Origin: Faecalibacterium sp. HTF-F
Lineage (GTDB): Bacteria > Bacillota > Clostridia > Oscillospirales > Ruminococcaceae
Assembly: GCF_023347535.1 (NCBI RefSeq)
Contig: NZ_CP094473.1
Coordinates: 2,712,288-2,776,287 of the forward strand
Reading direction: 5' to 3'
DNA: 64,000 nt
The translations under genes were made by a program, and so were the position numbers. A model generated the notes under the pieces. The model did no database searches and was not told where the DNA came from. It saw only the letters and a program-made list of their open reading frames with translations. Below, one piece after another: positions 17,078 through 23,568 of this stretch. Position 1 is the stretch's first letter. Every line of letters begins with the position of its first letter.

Positions 17078-17670
17078 TCTTCACCCTCCCCTGCTTCGTC
17101 TGCACGTTCGTATAAGCCAAGCTCTGTGCGGGTGCGGCCGCTCTCGGCGGCGGCATCCGCAAGGTCGGCGTCCGGCAGGGCCAGCAGCACAGTGGGAAAT
17201 ACTTCAATGCGGCTGTCCAGCCCGGAAAGCCGCCCCACAGGCCGCGCCAGATTGTACCGGCGCAGGGTGCGCATGAGGTTTTCCAGCGTTTTCTGGTCCA
17301 GACGGCGGGGCAGGTTCATCTTCTGCAGCTCGGTCTGCACCTCTTCCACCGTCACCAGTACTTCGTCTGCATTGACGGCAAGGCTCTCGCGCTTTTGCAG
17401 GTACAAGAGCCGCAGCACCAGCAGCAGGATGCTCTCGTATTTCAGCAGCCGGGCCTGACTGCCCTCGTGGCCGTTGACCAGAGCCGCCGCCTGCAGGGGT
17501 GCCGGGTACAGCAGCACCAAATAGCCCAGCGGCGCGAACACGGCGCGGACCTCGTCCAGATGGTCCTGCACGTAGAGATATTTTGCCCGCTGATCCTCCA
17601 CGCTGCCCAGCAGAAAGCAGTGGTTCAGCAGGTAGTTTGCGGTTTCTTCCAGCATGTTAATGGTTGCCAT
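17074..17670 (-). CDS. jetB: JetB-like (DUF4194, MukE/KITE-type) subunit
   Basis: This 198-residue protein is of the DUF4194 type, the small winged-helix KITE subunit that bridges the SMC heads and the kleisin in Wadjet and Muk complexes. I start at MATINMLEETANYLLNH, which overlaps the end of jetA by 14 bases; the longer open frame is only jetA read in another frame. Helical segments LLKYESILLLVLRLLYLQKR (residues 80-100) and EVQTELQKMNLPRRLD followed by LENLMRTLRRYNLARPVGR fit tandem winged helices. The C-terminus is acidic. Overlaps on both sides show a tightly coupled operon in the order A-B-C. Confidence 0.85.
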   Translation of the reverse strand: MATINMLEETANYLLNHCFLLGSVEDQRAKYLYVQDHLDEVRAVFAPLGYLVLLYPAPLQAAALVNGHEGSQARLLKYESILLLVLRLLYLQKRESLAVNADEVLVTVEEVQTELQKMNLPRRLDQKTLENLMRTLRRYNLARPVGRLSGLDSRIEVFPTVLLALPDADLADAAAESGRTRTELGLYERADEAGEGEE

Positions 17671-19084
17671 TTTCTTCCTCCCTGCGGCGGGTGAGGACAA
17701 AGTCCTCAAAGCGGAAGCCGCCGCGCTCCACCCAATTGCCGGTGAGCTGAATGTCGTAGTCCCGGTGCGGCGACTGCGAGTAGGTGTGCAGGCCGATGAT
17801 GCGGGCAAAATCGCCCGGGTATTCCTCTGCCAGCGACGATGCGTTCACCTGCGGGCGGGCGGCAAGGGCCTGCCGGGCCAGCAGGGCCACGTTCTCCTCG
17901 GTGACGGCAAGGCGGGCGTAGTCCAGCAGCAGCTGCTGTTCTCTGCGCAGCTGTTCCGGGTCAAAGGCTTCAGTGCGCACGGGGGCCAGCGGCTCAGCGG
18001 TGCGCTGGGCGGCGGGCGGATAGAGGAATTTCTCCCCGAACACTGCCGCCGGGTACAGGTGCAGCCGCTTTGCCACCGGGCCGTCGTCCGGCTCAAACAG
18101 CTGCTCCGGGGTGCGGATGTCCTCGGCGTAGCGGCGCAGCAGGGCGGTGACGCTGCCCTGCGACGAGCGGTCGCTCAGCAGCAGGAACTGTGCCCGCTGC
18201 ACGGCCCGCTTGCGGTAGCGGATGTGGCTGGCATCGATCTGGCGCATGAGCAGGCTCATCTCTTCCAGCGCGTCCCGCTGCTTCTGCAGCAGGGCTTTCA
18301 CCCGGGGCGTGGCCTCGTTCGGGGCGCAGCGCTCCACCCGGGCGTAGTCCAGCGCCAGCCGGGGCAGCTGGTTTTCCTCGCAGTCGTCCAGTTCTTCTTC
18401 CAGATAGGCGCGGTAGTTGAACAGGTTGTCGCTGGTCTTGAAGCGGTGGTAGGCCGCCGCCACCACCTTTTCCTCGTACTGGTCGAACAGTTCCAGCACC
18501 TCCTGCGGGGTGCGGTTGCGGGTGAGACGGTCAATGTAGTGGCCGATGGAGGCGTTGAGCGCCCGGAGAGAGCGGTTCAGGGCGTCAAGGTCGGAATCCA
18601 CCTCCCGCAGAACGTTCTCATAGGGGCTTTTTTCCTGCCCGATGCCGCCCAGCAGCTGCCATGCCTTGTACAGCTTGCCGGTGTAGGTGACTACGCGGGG
18701 GTTCAGGATCTCTTCCAGCGCTTCCAGCAGCGGAGCCACCTCCGGCACAAAGGCAAGGGACGCTTCGCCCTCATAGCTGCCGGGGGTCTCTTCCAGCCAG
18801 CCGGTGCGGCGCAGCCGCAGCAGAAAGCCCACCGCCAGCGTGTGGGGGTCGCGGGTGGGCTGCTCGTCCTCATCGCCCGCACCGTCCGCGTCCAGCGCAA
18901 GGGGCTTTGCCAGCGCGGCAAAGTAATCTTCGGCACGGCTCACCGCCTCTGCCCGGGAGATGCTGTAGTCCGCCGTATGGCGGCATTCCTCCCAGAGCAG
19001 AAGCAGCAGCTCGGCATAAAACGCCCGGTTCGGCCCCGCCAGCGGGCGGAACAAGCGCGGGGACACCAGTTCAAACAGCTGCAT
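17657..19084 (-). CDS. jetA: JetA-like (MukF/kleisin-type) subunit of a Wadjet-like complex
   Basis: This 475-residue protein starts MQLFELVSPRLFRPLAGPNR, as in the JetA family that carries the kleisin role in Wadjet systems. It is largely helical, with acidic and basic helices such as VLELFDQYEEKVVAAAYHRF, and ends with a beta segment (YDIQLTGNWVERGGFRFEDF). It is the first gene of the operon, with AAAGGAC before the ATG. In complete Wadjet loci the three Jet condensin subunits work with JetD, a Toprim-type nuclease that cuts circular DNA; JetD is not found here or elsewhere in the window. Assignment rests on recognisable family features plus gene order. Confidence 0.8.
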   Translation of the reverse strand: MQLFELVSPRLFRPLAGPNRAFYAELLLLLWEECRHTADYSISRAEAVSRAEDYFAALAKPLALDADGAGDEDEQPTRDPHTLAVGFLLRLRRTGWLEETPGSYEGEASLAFVPEVAPLLEALEEILNPRVVTYTGKLYKAWQLLGGIGQEKSPYENVLREVDSDLDALNRSLRALNASIGHYIDRLTRNRTPQEVLELFDQYEEKVVAAAYHRFKTSDNLFNYRAYLEEELDDCEENQLPRLALDYARVERCAPNEATPRVKALLQKQRDALEEMSLLMRQIDASHIRYRKRAVQRAQFLLLSDRSSQGSVTALLRRYAEDIRTPEQLFEPDDGPVAKRLHLYPAAVFGEKFLYPPAAQRTAEPLAPVRTEAFDPEQLRREQQLLLDYARLAVTEENVALLARQALAARPQVNASSLAEEYPGDFARIIGLHTYSQSPHRDYDIQLTGNWVERGGFRFEDFVLTRRREEENGNH

Positions 19085-19157
19085 GGAAACGTCCTTTCTG
19101 TCTTGGTTCGATACCCTTTTATTGTACCACAGCAGGCGGAGTTTGTCACAAAAAGGC

Positions 19158-19196
19158 GAAAAAAAGCCCCGGAGGGCGATTGCTCTCCGGGGCGGG
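19158..19196 (-). terminator. Terminator of lipoprotein gene 1
   Basis: GCCCCGGAG / CTCCGGGGC hairpin running into TTTTTTT on the minus strand. The same terminator design recurs after each gene in this lipoprotein array. Confidence 0.85.
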
Positions 19197-19221
19197 TATG
19201 CAAGTTTTGAGAGGGTGCGCT

Positions 19222-19725
19222 TTATTCGCTGACCACGAAGAAAATCAGAGTGTAGTCCTTCTGCTCGGTAACGGTAACACCGAACTTGGTCGGTTTCTCA
19301 ATGCCAGCCTTCATCAAAGCGTTCTGAATATCATTCATTTTCACCTGAACAACCTGGGCCAGAACCTCCTTGGTGAGTTCCGCTCCGTTCAATTCAAGCA
19401 CCATATCCACCCGCGCAACCTTCGTTCCTACAGCAAAAACATCATCCAACTCATTCTGTGCGGCACCAAAAGCCTCCCAATCCTCAGCCATAATAGCATC
19501 CCGCCGCTTGACTTCGGTGGGCAGGTACTTAGCGCTCATCGCCATCAATTCATCATCAACGGTCAGCTCCAGATTTGCGTCCTTGCCCAGTTCCACAGTC
19601 CATTGGGCAACGTTCTTTCCCAGCGCTTCATCGCGCGTTACAGGAGTACCGTCGCAAGCGGTGAGCACTGCCAGTGCCATGATGCCGGCCAGAAGAACGG
19701 CCACAAGACGTTTCATCTTTTTCAT
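19222..19725 (-). CDS. Tandem-array lipoprotein 1
   Basis: This 167-residue protein begins MKKMKRLVAVLLAGIMALAV and has the lipobox LTAC at about residues 23-26, so it is a predicted lipoprotein anchored outside the membrane. The ATG seven bases after GGAGGAA is chosen; a second ATG five codons upstream overlaps that site. The mature part ends in an aromatic/hydrophobic strand (DYTLIFFVVSE), the counterpart of the YVAIA tail of its relatives. This is the most divergent of five related genes on one strand. Its upstream 150 bases are nearly identical to those of gene 3, showing recent duplication. No known function; surface sensing or ligand binding is speculation. Confidence 0.8.
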   Translation of the reverse strand: MKKMKRLVAVLLAGIMALAVLTACDGTPVTRDEALGKNVAQWTVELGKDANLELTVDDELMAMSAKYLPTEVKRRDAIMAEDWEAFGAAQNELDDVFAVGTKVARVDMVLELNGAELTKEVLAQVVQVKMNDIQNALMKAGIEKPTKFGVTVTEQKDYTLIFFVVSE

Positions 19726-19796
19726 GTTAGATTCCTCCATAATAAAATAAATTACAGGCCTTTCCAGCGCTCCAAACGCCCGGACGGCCTATGTTT

Positions 19797-19827
19797 ATTT
19801 TACAACACACCCCCACCCCCGTGTCAA
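19797..19827 (-). promoter_or_regulatory. Lipoprotein 1 promoter with G-rich 19-base spacer
   Basis: Minus strand: TTGACA, then a 19-base spacer made of two GGGGGTG units and a short GT run, then TAAAAT. The equivalent promoter of lipoprotein 3 has 17 bases, the difference falling in the repeat tract. Confidence 0.7.
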
Positions 19828-19887
19828 TGTGCAGACTGCCTATATTTTCCAGTTATTTTCGGGCAGATAAGTCCGTTCCTTGGACAC

Positions 19888-19921
19888 AAAAAGCCCCGGA
19901 GGGCGGGAGCTCTCCGGGGCG
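19888..19921 (-). terminator. Terminator of lipoprotein gene 2
   Basis: GCCCCGGAG / CTCCGGGGC stem running into TTTTTG on the minus strand after the stop at 19947. Confidence 0.85.
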
Positions 19922-19946
19922 GGATGTGATTCAATTACTGTGCAGA

Positions 19947-20477
19947 TCAACCTTCCACTCTAAAGCCGATAGCAACATAGGTCTTGCCGTTGATGGTCTT
20001 TGCGCCAACGCCCAGCGCGGTAAACTTGGCTGTATTACCAACTTGCCCTCTCTTCATCTGAGCAAGGTTCAAAAAGGCCTTAATGGTCGTCTCGTCCGGC
20101 GTGATCGTTTCTGCCTTACCCGCCTCATAGGAGGACTTCACATACGCTTTGCCGTTGCTCTGGCTCACATCGTAACAAATCATTACCCAATTCTGGGTCT
20201 TTTCAGTCAGTTTTTCTTCCGCCCAAAGTTCATCCATGCTCAGAGTTTCTTTGCTGGCCATTGCTTCAATATGCTTGACAGCCAAATTCTTAATGGCGTC
20301 ATCGTTTTTGAACTCCTTACCAAAAGCATCATTCAGTTTTGCCATATAGACCTGCTCGGCCTTGGCTTCAAACTTCGCGGTGGCTGCATCGTTGCCGGTA
20401 CCGCCGCACGCGGTGAGCATTGCCAGTGCCATGATGCCGGCCAGAAGCAGGGAGGTCAGTTTTGTAAGCTTCTTCAT
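19947..20477 (-). CDS. Tandem-array lipoprotein 2
   Basis: This 176-residue predicted lipoprotein starts MKKLTKLTSLLLAGIMALAM and has lipobox LTAC followed by GGTGND. The mature region is mostly helical and lysine/alanine-rich, and it ends GKTYVAIGFRVEG, matching the (T/V)YVAIAF tail of genes 3, 4 and 5. It shares the signal-peptide sequence of its neighbours almost residue for residue, as expected if the array arose by duplication and the mature parts then diverged. Its promoter region lacks the TTGACA/G-tract arrangement of genes 1, 3 and 4. Function unknown. Confidence 0.8.
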   Translation of the reverse strand: MKKLTKLTSLLLAGIMALAMLTACGGTGNDAATAKFEAKAEQVYMAKLNDAFGKEFKNDDAIKNLAVKHIEAMASKETLSMDELWAEEKLTEKTQNWVMICYDVSQSNGKAYVKSSYEAGKAETITPDETTIKAFLNLAQMKRGQVGNTAKFTALGVGAKTINGKTYVAIGFRVEG

Positions 20478-20642
20478 AGGGTACTTCCTTTCTTTGGCGC
20501 CGAATGCGCAACTGCTTTCTTATACTATAAGCATAACAGATATTTTTCCGGCGTGCAAGCGTTATTCACGCTGTTTTCAGGGGCATTCACGCAGAGCTGC
20601 CAAAGTTTTTTCGCCGTTTTTGTAAAGGGTGCACAAGGGTTG

Positions 20643-20771
20643 ACCCTCTCCGTCATCGCTGCGCGATGCCACCTCCCCCGAAAGGGGGAGGTTTTACTCT
20701 GCTTACCGCCAGATAGCGAAAAGCTCCCCTTTCGGGGGAGCTGGCACGGCGTAAGCCGTGACTGAGAGGGT
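20643..20771. repeat. Family 2 palindromic repeat, copy B
   Basis: Complete copy: ACCCTCTCCGTCA at the left, TGACTGAGAGGGT at the right, with two inverted CTCCCCCGAAAGGGGGAG-type arms inside. It lies between lipoprotein genes 2 and 3. Confidence 0.75.
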
Positions 20772-20777
20772 TCATGC

Positions 20778-20811
20778 AAAAAAGCCCCGGAGGGCGGGAG
20801 CTCTCCGGGGC
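20778..20811 (-). terminator. Terminator of lipoprotein gene 3
   Basis: GCCCCGGAG / CTCCGGGGC stem running into TTTTTTG on the minus strand, directly beside family 2 copy B. Confidence 0.85.
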
Positions 20812-20843
20812 GGGGCGTCAAATATTATCGGATACTTCTGTTT

Positions 20844-21338
20844 TTACTTCATCAGGTTCATATCCTTCGTCATGGCAATGGCAACATAGACTTTGTCGCC
20901 TTTCTTTACAGCACCAACGGCGAGACCGGTCGTGACCTTCTTGGTGGTTTGGTCAACATTAACAATCACTTTGTCCTTATTAGCCAGCTCCTCGCTGGTA
21001 ATACCGTAGGGGACTTTTTTGTTTCCCTGCTGTGCAAGAATCGTGACAACTCTATAGACCGAGTTGCCGGCATCCTCGCTAAAGATCATTCCCTTGCCGT
21101 TCTTCAGGGTGCCATCCTCATTCAGGCTGTCATCCAGAACCTGCTTCGCCAGCTTTTCCAGATCTGCATCATTCTCATAATTGGTGCCCAGCGCAGTATT
21201 GAAAGCATCCATATACAAAGCTTCTGCCTTTTCCACGTCACTTGTCGGCGTAAACGAACCGCCGCCGCACGCGGTGAGCATTGCCAGTGCCATGATGCCG
21301 GCCAGAAGAACAGCCACAAGACGTTTCATCTTTTTCAT
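20844..21338 (-). CDS. Tandem-array lipoprotein 3
   Basis: This 164-residue predicted lipoprotein (MKKMKRLVAVLLAGIMALAM, lipobox LTAC-GGG) has a mature domain starting SFTPTSDVEKAEALYMDAFN, a segment clearly shared with gene 4. It ends VGAVKKGDKVYVAIAMTKDM, again like gene 4. The start follows GGAGGAA; the upstream in-frame ATG is disregarded as for gene 1. The signal peptide and 5' flank match gene 1 while the mature domain matches gene 4, which suggests recombination or shuffling within the array. Function unknown. Confidence 0.82.
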   Translation of the reverse strand: MKKMKRLVAVLLAGIMALAMLTACGGGSFTPTSDVEKAEALYMDAFNTALGTNYENDADLEKLAKQVLDDSLNEDGTLKNGKGMIFSEDAGNSVYRVVTILAQQGNKKVPYGITSEELANKDKVIVNVDQTTKKVTTGLAVGAVKKGDKVYVAIAMTKDMNLMK

Positions 21339-21409
21339 GTTAGATTCCTCCATAATAAAATAAACTACAGGCCTTTTCCGCGTCCCAAACGCCCGGACGG
21401 CCTATGTTT

Positions 21410-21438
21410 ATTTTACAACACACACACCCCCGTGTCAA
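21410..21438 (-). promoter_or_regulatory. Lipoprotein 3 promoter with GT-repeat 17-base spacer
   Basis: Minus strand: TTGACA, a 17-base spacer of GGGGG plus a GT-dinucleotide run, then TAAAAT. At 17 bases it is at the optimum for sigma-A. Confidence 0.72.
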
Positions 21439-21502
21439 TATGCAGACTGCCTATATTTTCCAGTTATTTTCGGGCAGATAAGTCCGTCCCCTGGACACAA
21501 AA

Positions 21503-21532
21503 AGCCCCGGGGAGCGGGGTGCTCCTCGGGGC
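21503..21532 (-). terminator. Terminator of lipoprotein gene 4
   Basis: GCCCCGGGGAGC / GCTCCTCGGGGC stem followed by TTTTTG on the minus strand after the stop at 21565. Confidence 0.8.
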
Positions 21533-21564
21533 GGTATTTCAGATGTTATTGAATGATTTTTTCG

Positions 21565-22110
21565 TTACTGCAGCACACCCGAAAGGTCCATAGTCATAGC
21601 GACTGCAACATAGGTCTTATCGCCCTTCTTGACAGCGCCAACGGCCATCTTCGTTGTGCAATTCTTAATCATTGCCAGGCTGTTGCCAGTCTGAGCTTTG
21701 AGTTCTGCAATTGTAGCATCCTTTTGCGCCATTGCCTGAGTCAACTGCTCGCTGGTAAGACCAAGGGGGGTGGAACTGTTTGCGTCTGCAGGAAGAATCG
21801 TAATAGCGGTCTGAACAAAAATATTGTCAGACTCCTGAGTAACAGTCATTTTCTTACCGCTCTTCAAGGCGCCGTTATCATCCAGACTGTCTTCCAGAAG
21901 CTTTTTTGCCTCTGCCTTCAAGGTTGTATCGTTCTGATATTCGGCCTCCAGCATAGCATTGTAGACATCCATATAAAATGCTTCTGCTTTTTCTACATCG
22001 CTTCCCGGTACAATCGGGCTTCCGCTACCGCTGCCACCGCAAGCGGTGAGCATTGCCAGAGCCATCACGCCGACCAGAAGGGCGGCTGCGAAACGTTTGA
22101 ACATTTTCAT
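21565..22110 (-). CDS. Tandem-array lipoprotein 4
   Basis: This 181-residue predicted lipoprotein starts MKMFKRFAAALLVGVMALAM with lipobox LTAC-GGSGSG. The ATG follows AGGAGGAACATTACA; sixteen upstream codons in the open frame are ignored. The mature part shares SDVEKAEAFYMDVYNAML with gene 3 and ends KKGDKTYVAVAMTMDLSG. Compared with gene 3 it has an extra helical stretch (TQAMAQKDATIAELKAQTG). Its promoter spacer holds a run of nine G residues, so expression may be unstable between cells. Function unknown. Confidence 0.82.
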   Translation of the reverse strand: MKMFKRFAAALLVGVMALAMLTACGGSGSGSPIVPGSDVEKAEAFYMDVYNAMLEAEYQNDTTLKAEAKKLLEDSLDDNGALKSGKKMTVTQESDNIFVQTAITILPADANSSTPLGLTSEQLTQAMAQKDATIAELKAQTGNSLAMIKNCTTKMAVGAVKKGDKTYVAVAMTMDLSGVLQ

Positions 22111-22180
22111 TGTAATGTTCCTCCTGCTTTCAAATTCTGACGGTTTGGGCGACCCCAAATCGCTTTACCCGTCTGAGTTT

Positions 22181-22210
22181 ATTTTAGCCATACCCCCCCC
22201 CGCATGTCAA
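22181..22210 (-). promoter_or_regulatory. Lipoprotein 4 promoter with nine-G homopolymer in an 18-base spacer
   Basis: Minus strand: TTGACA, an 18-base spacer containing G9, then TAAAAT. A homopolymer of this length between the boxes is a classic slip-strand target. Confidence 0.72.
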
Positions 22211-22263
22211 CAGGCATATCGCCCAAATTCCGCAGTTCTTTTTGGCAATTGTCCCCAAACGCA

Positions 22264-22298
22264 AAAGCCCCGGGGAGCGGGGGTGCTCCACGGGGGAT
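22264..22298 (-). terminator. Orphan terminator of the lipoprotein-array type
   Basis: GCCCCGGGGAGC with an imperfect partner GCTCCACGGGG, like the terminators after each lipoprotein gene, but no lipoprotein gene precedes it on the minus strand. The toxin locus lies there instead, so this may mark a lost array member. Confidence 0.5.
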
Positions 22299-22316
22299 AT
22301 GAAAGGTGCACTTTAC

Positions 22317-22345
22317 TTGACAAACCAATCAAAAAACACTATACT
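22317..22345 (+). promoter_or_regulatory. Promoter of antisense RNA opposite the small toxin gene
   Basis: Perfect TTGACA, 17-base spacer, TATACT on the plus strand. The only thing downstream is a short untranslated stretch ending in a terminator that overlaps the 3' end of the toxin gene. Confidence 0.75.
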
Positions 22346-22351
22346 ACAAAC

Positions 22352-22448
22352 AGAAAAGGTGCTGGCCGCATGGTCAGCTTCCTTCGGCTGAGATAATCAA
22401 AAAGAATGACCGCTCAGGGTTGGAAGTCTGGGGCGGTCATTTCTTTTT
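22352..22448 (+). ncRNA. Putative antitoxin antisense RNA
   Basis: About 97 bases from the predicted start to a rho-independent terminator (stem AATGACCGC / GCGGTCATT, then TTCTTTTT). It is convergent with the toxin gene and overlaps the toxin's last codons and 3' end. This is the layout of type I antitoxins that pair with the 3' end of a toxin mRNA (txpA/RatA style). The ends are inferred from promoter and terminator only. Confidence 0.55.
22399..22448. terminator. Shared bidirectional terminator of toxin mRNA and antisense RNA
   Basis: AAAGAATGACCGC is mirrored by GCGGTCATTTCTTT, with T-runs leaving on both strands. Confidence 0.7.
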
Positions 22449-22538
22449 GCCGTTAGAAATTGTCCATGTAATCTGGAACGTGACATAAATTGCCCCGCCA
22501 ATCAGCGAGAGCAGCAATACGACCTGTTCAAACGTCAT
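22437..22538 (-). CDS. Small hydrophobic type I toxin-like (holin-like) peptide
   Basis: This 33-residue peptide starts MTFEQVVLLLSLIGGAIY and ends NGKKK: a charged start, one membrane helix and a basic tail, the shape of the small TxpA/holin-like type I toxins of Firmicutes. A GGGGGG ribosome-binding stretch lies 8 bases upstream. On the minus strand TTGTAA and TAAAAT with a 17-base spacer (22678-22706) give a promoter, so the mRNA would have a leader of about 130 bases that opens with a strong AACGCCG/CGGCGTT stem, as is common for type I toxin mRNAs. A plus-strand RNA is predicted opposite its 3' end. Toxicity is inferred from architecture. Confidence 0.62.
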   Translation of the reverse strand: MTFEQVVLLLSLIGGAIYVTFQITWTISNGKKK

Positions 22539-22649
22539 GAATCATCCCCCCTTTCCGCTTTCGCGTCAAGGGGAAGCAAAAGAGATTTTCGTCCCCGCCG
22601 ACGCGCAGCCGGAGGGAGCATGACCACCTGCACTTGCAGACAGCACCTT

Positions 22650-22706
22650 AACGCCGCCTTTGAAGGACGGCGTTTTTATTTTAACACACTCCGCTGAACA
22701 TTACAA
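22650..22706 (-). promoter_or_regulatory. Toxin promoter and 5' stem-loop
   Basis: Minus strand: TTGTAA (22701-22706), 17 bases, TAAAAT (22678-22683); the transcript would begin at a hairpin AACGCCGTCC / GGCGGCGTT. Read on the plus strand the same hairpin is followed by TTTTTATTTT and could act as a terminator. Confidence 0.5.
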
Positions 22707-22711
22707 CGCAA

Positions 22712-22752
22712 AAAAGCCCCGGAGGACGGCCATGCAGCCACGCTCCGGGGGA
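22712..22752 (-). terminator. Terminator of lipoprotein gene 5
   Basis: CCCCGGAG and CTCCGGGG arms around a loop, then TTTTTTG on the minus strand, just past the stop at 22769. Confidence 0.75.
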
Positions 22753-22768
22753 AAAAGGTGAGGAGTTT

Positions 22769-23278
22769 TTACTTGTTGGGGTTCTCGATCTGGAATGCCA
22801 CTGCGATGTAGCTGTGAGTGCCGTCCGACCGGACAACAACGCCAAGCTTCGTCCAGCTGCCCTTGCCCTTCACATCAACTTTTGTGCCGGGGATTTCCTT
22901 GCCGACCTTTTCCTGGATCTCATTCAGGATCGTGTTCACAATATAGCCATACTCATAGTTGCCAGTCACCGTGATGGTCAAGTATTCCTGATCCTTGCCA
23001 TCCACATGGACTTTGCCGACCAGCTTTGCGCCAAGGAAGTCAACTCTGGAGTTCAGGTCCTTCTGCAGATATCCATCCGCAACAGCCTGCAGGCTCTTAT
23101 CGTTTTCTTTCACGCTACCTGCCTGTGCCATGCTCGTAAACTTGCCAAAGGCTTCATCTTCTTTATCCTGGTCTCTGTGACCAAAGCTGCTGCCGCCACC
23201 GCCGCTGCAGGCGGTGAACAGGAGCATGGTCAGCGCGCCTGCCAGAAGCAGGGCAACGATCTTGGAAAGCTTCTTCAT
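22769..23278 (-). CDS. Tandem-array lipoprotein 5
   Basis: This 169-residue predicted lipoprotein begins MKKLSKIVALLLAGALTMLL with lipobox FTAC-SGGGG. The mature region has a charged helix (HRDQDKEDEAFGKFTSM) and ends SYIAVAFQIENPNK, the shared C-terminal strand of the array. The start follows GGAGGGATACCC. Its promoter (23365-23394) has TTGACA and TATAAT with an ordinary mixed-sequence 18-base spacer, unlike genes 1, 3 and 4. It is the first gene of the array in transcription order, but each member has its own promoter and terminator, so this is not an operon. Function unknown. Confidence 0.8.
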   Translation of the reverse strand: MKKLSKIVALLLAGALTMLLFTACSGGGGSSFGHRDQDKEDEAFGKFTSMAQAGSVKENDKSLQAVADGYLQKDLNSRVDFLGAKLVGKVHVDGKDQEYLTITVTGNYEYGYIVNTILNEIQEKVGKEIPGTKVDVKGKGSWTKLGVVVRSDGTHSYIAVAFQIENPNK

Positions 23279-23364
23279 AGGGTATCCCTCCAGTCTGATG
23301 ATTTTGTGGATATGTTTCGCAGTTCAGAAGGCTGCGTCCCTTTCGGGGCGCTCCTCTTGCCTTG

Positions 23365-23394
23365 ATTATATCCAACTGGAGTCGGAATTGTCAA
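23365..23394 (-). promoter_or_regulatory. Lipoprotein 5 promoter
   Basis: Minus strand TTGACA, 18-base non-repetitive spacer, TATAAT. The rest of the gap to the nspC stop at 23569 shows no further feature. Confidence 0.72.
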
Positions 23395-23568
23395 TGGGGA
23401 AGTTTCCCAAAAACAGGAAGGCTTCTTCGTGAAAAAGGCACGAAAACAGGTGCTATTTGTTGCGGTATTGTAATTGTTATACCGGACTTCGCAAAGAATC
23501 TTTGCCGTCTGCCATTTCCTGCCAGACGCCGGAGACGGAACCCTGTTTTTATGGCAGAGACCGCCCGC

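Noticed and set aside
13775..17458. A 1227-codon plus-strand frame opposite jetC
   Set aside because: Antisense artefact of the GC-rich jetC gene; the minus strand has Walker motifs and SMC structure.
22620..22697. A 25-codon plus-strand frame opposite the toxin leader (MTTCTCRQHL...)
   Set aside because: It has a GGAGGG site but no promoter of its own, and it runs into the hairpin that better fits the 5' end of the toxin mRNA.
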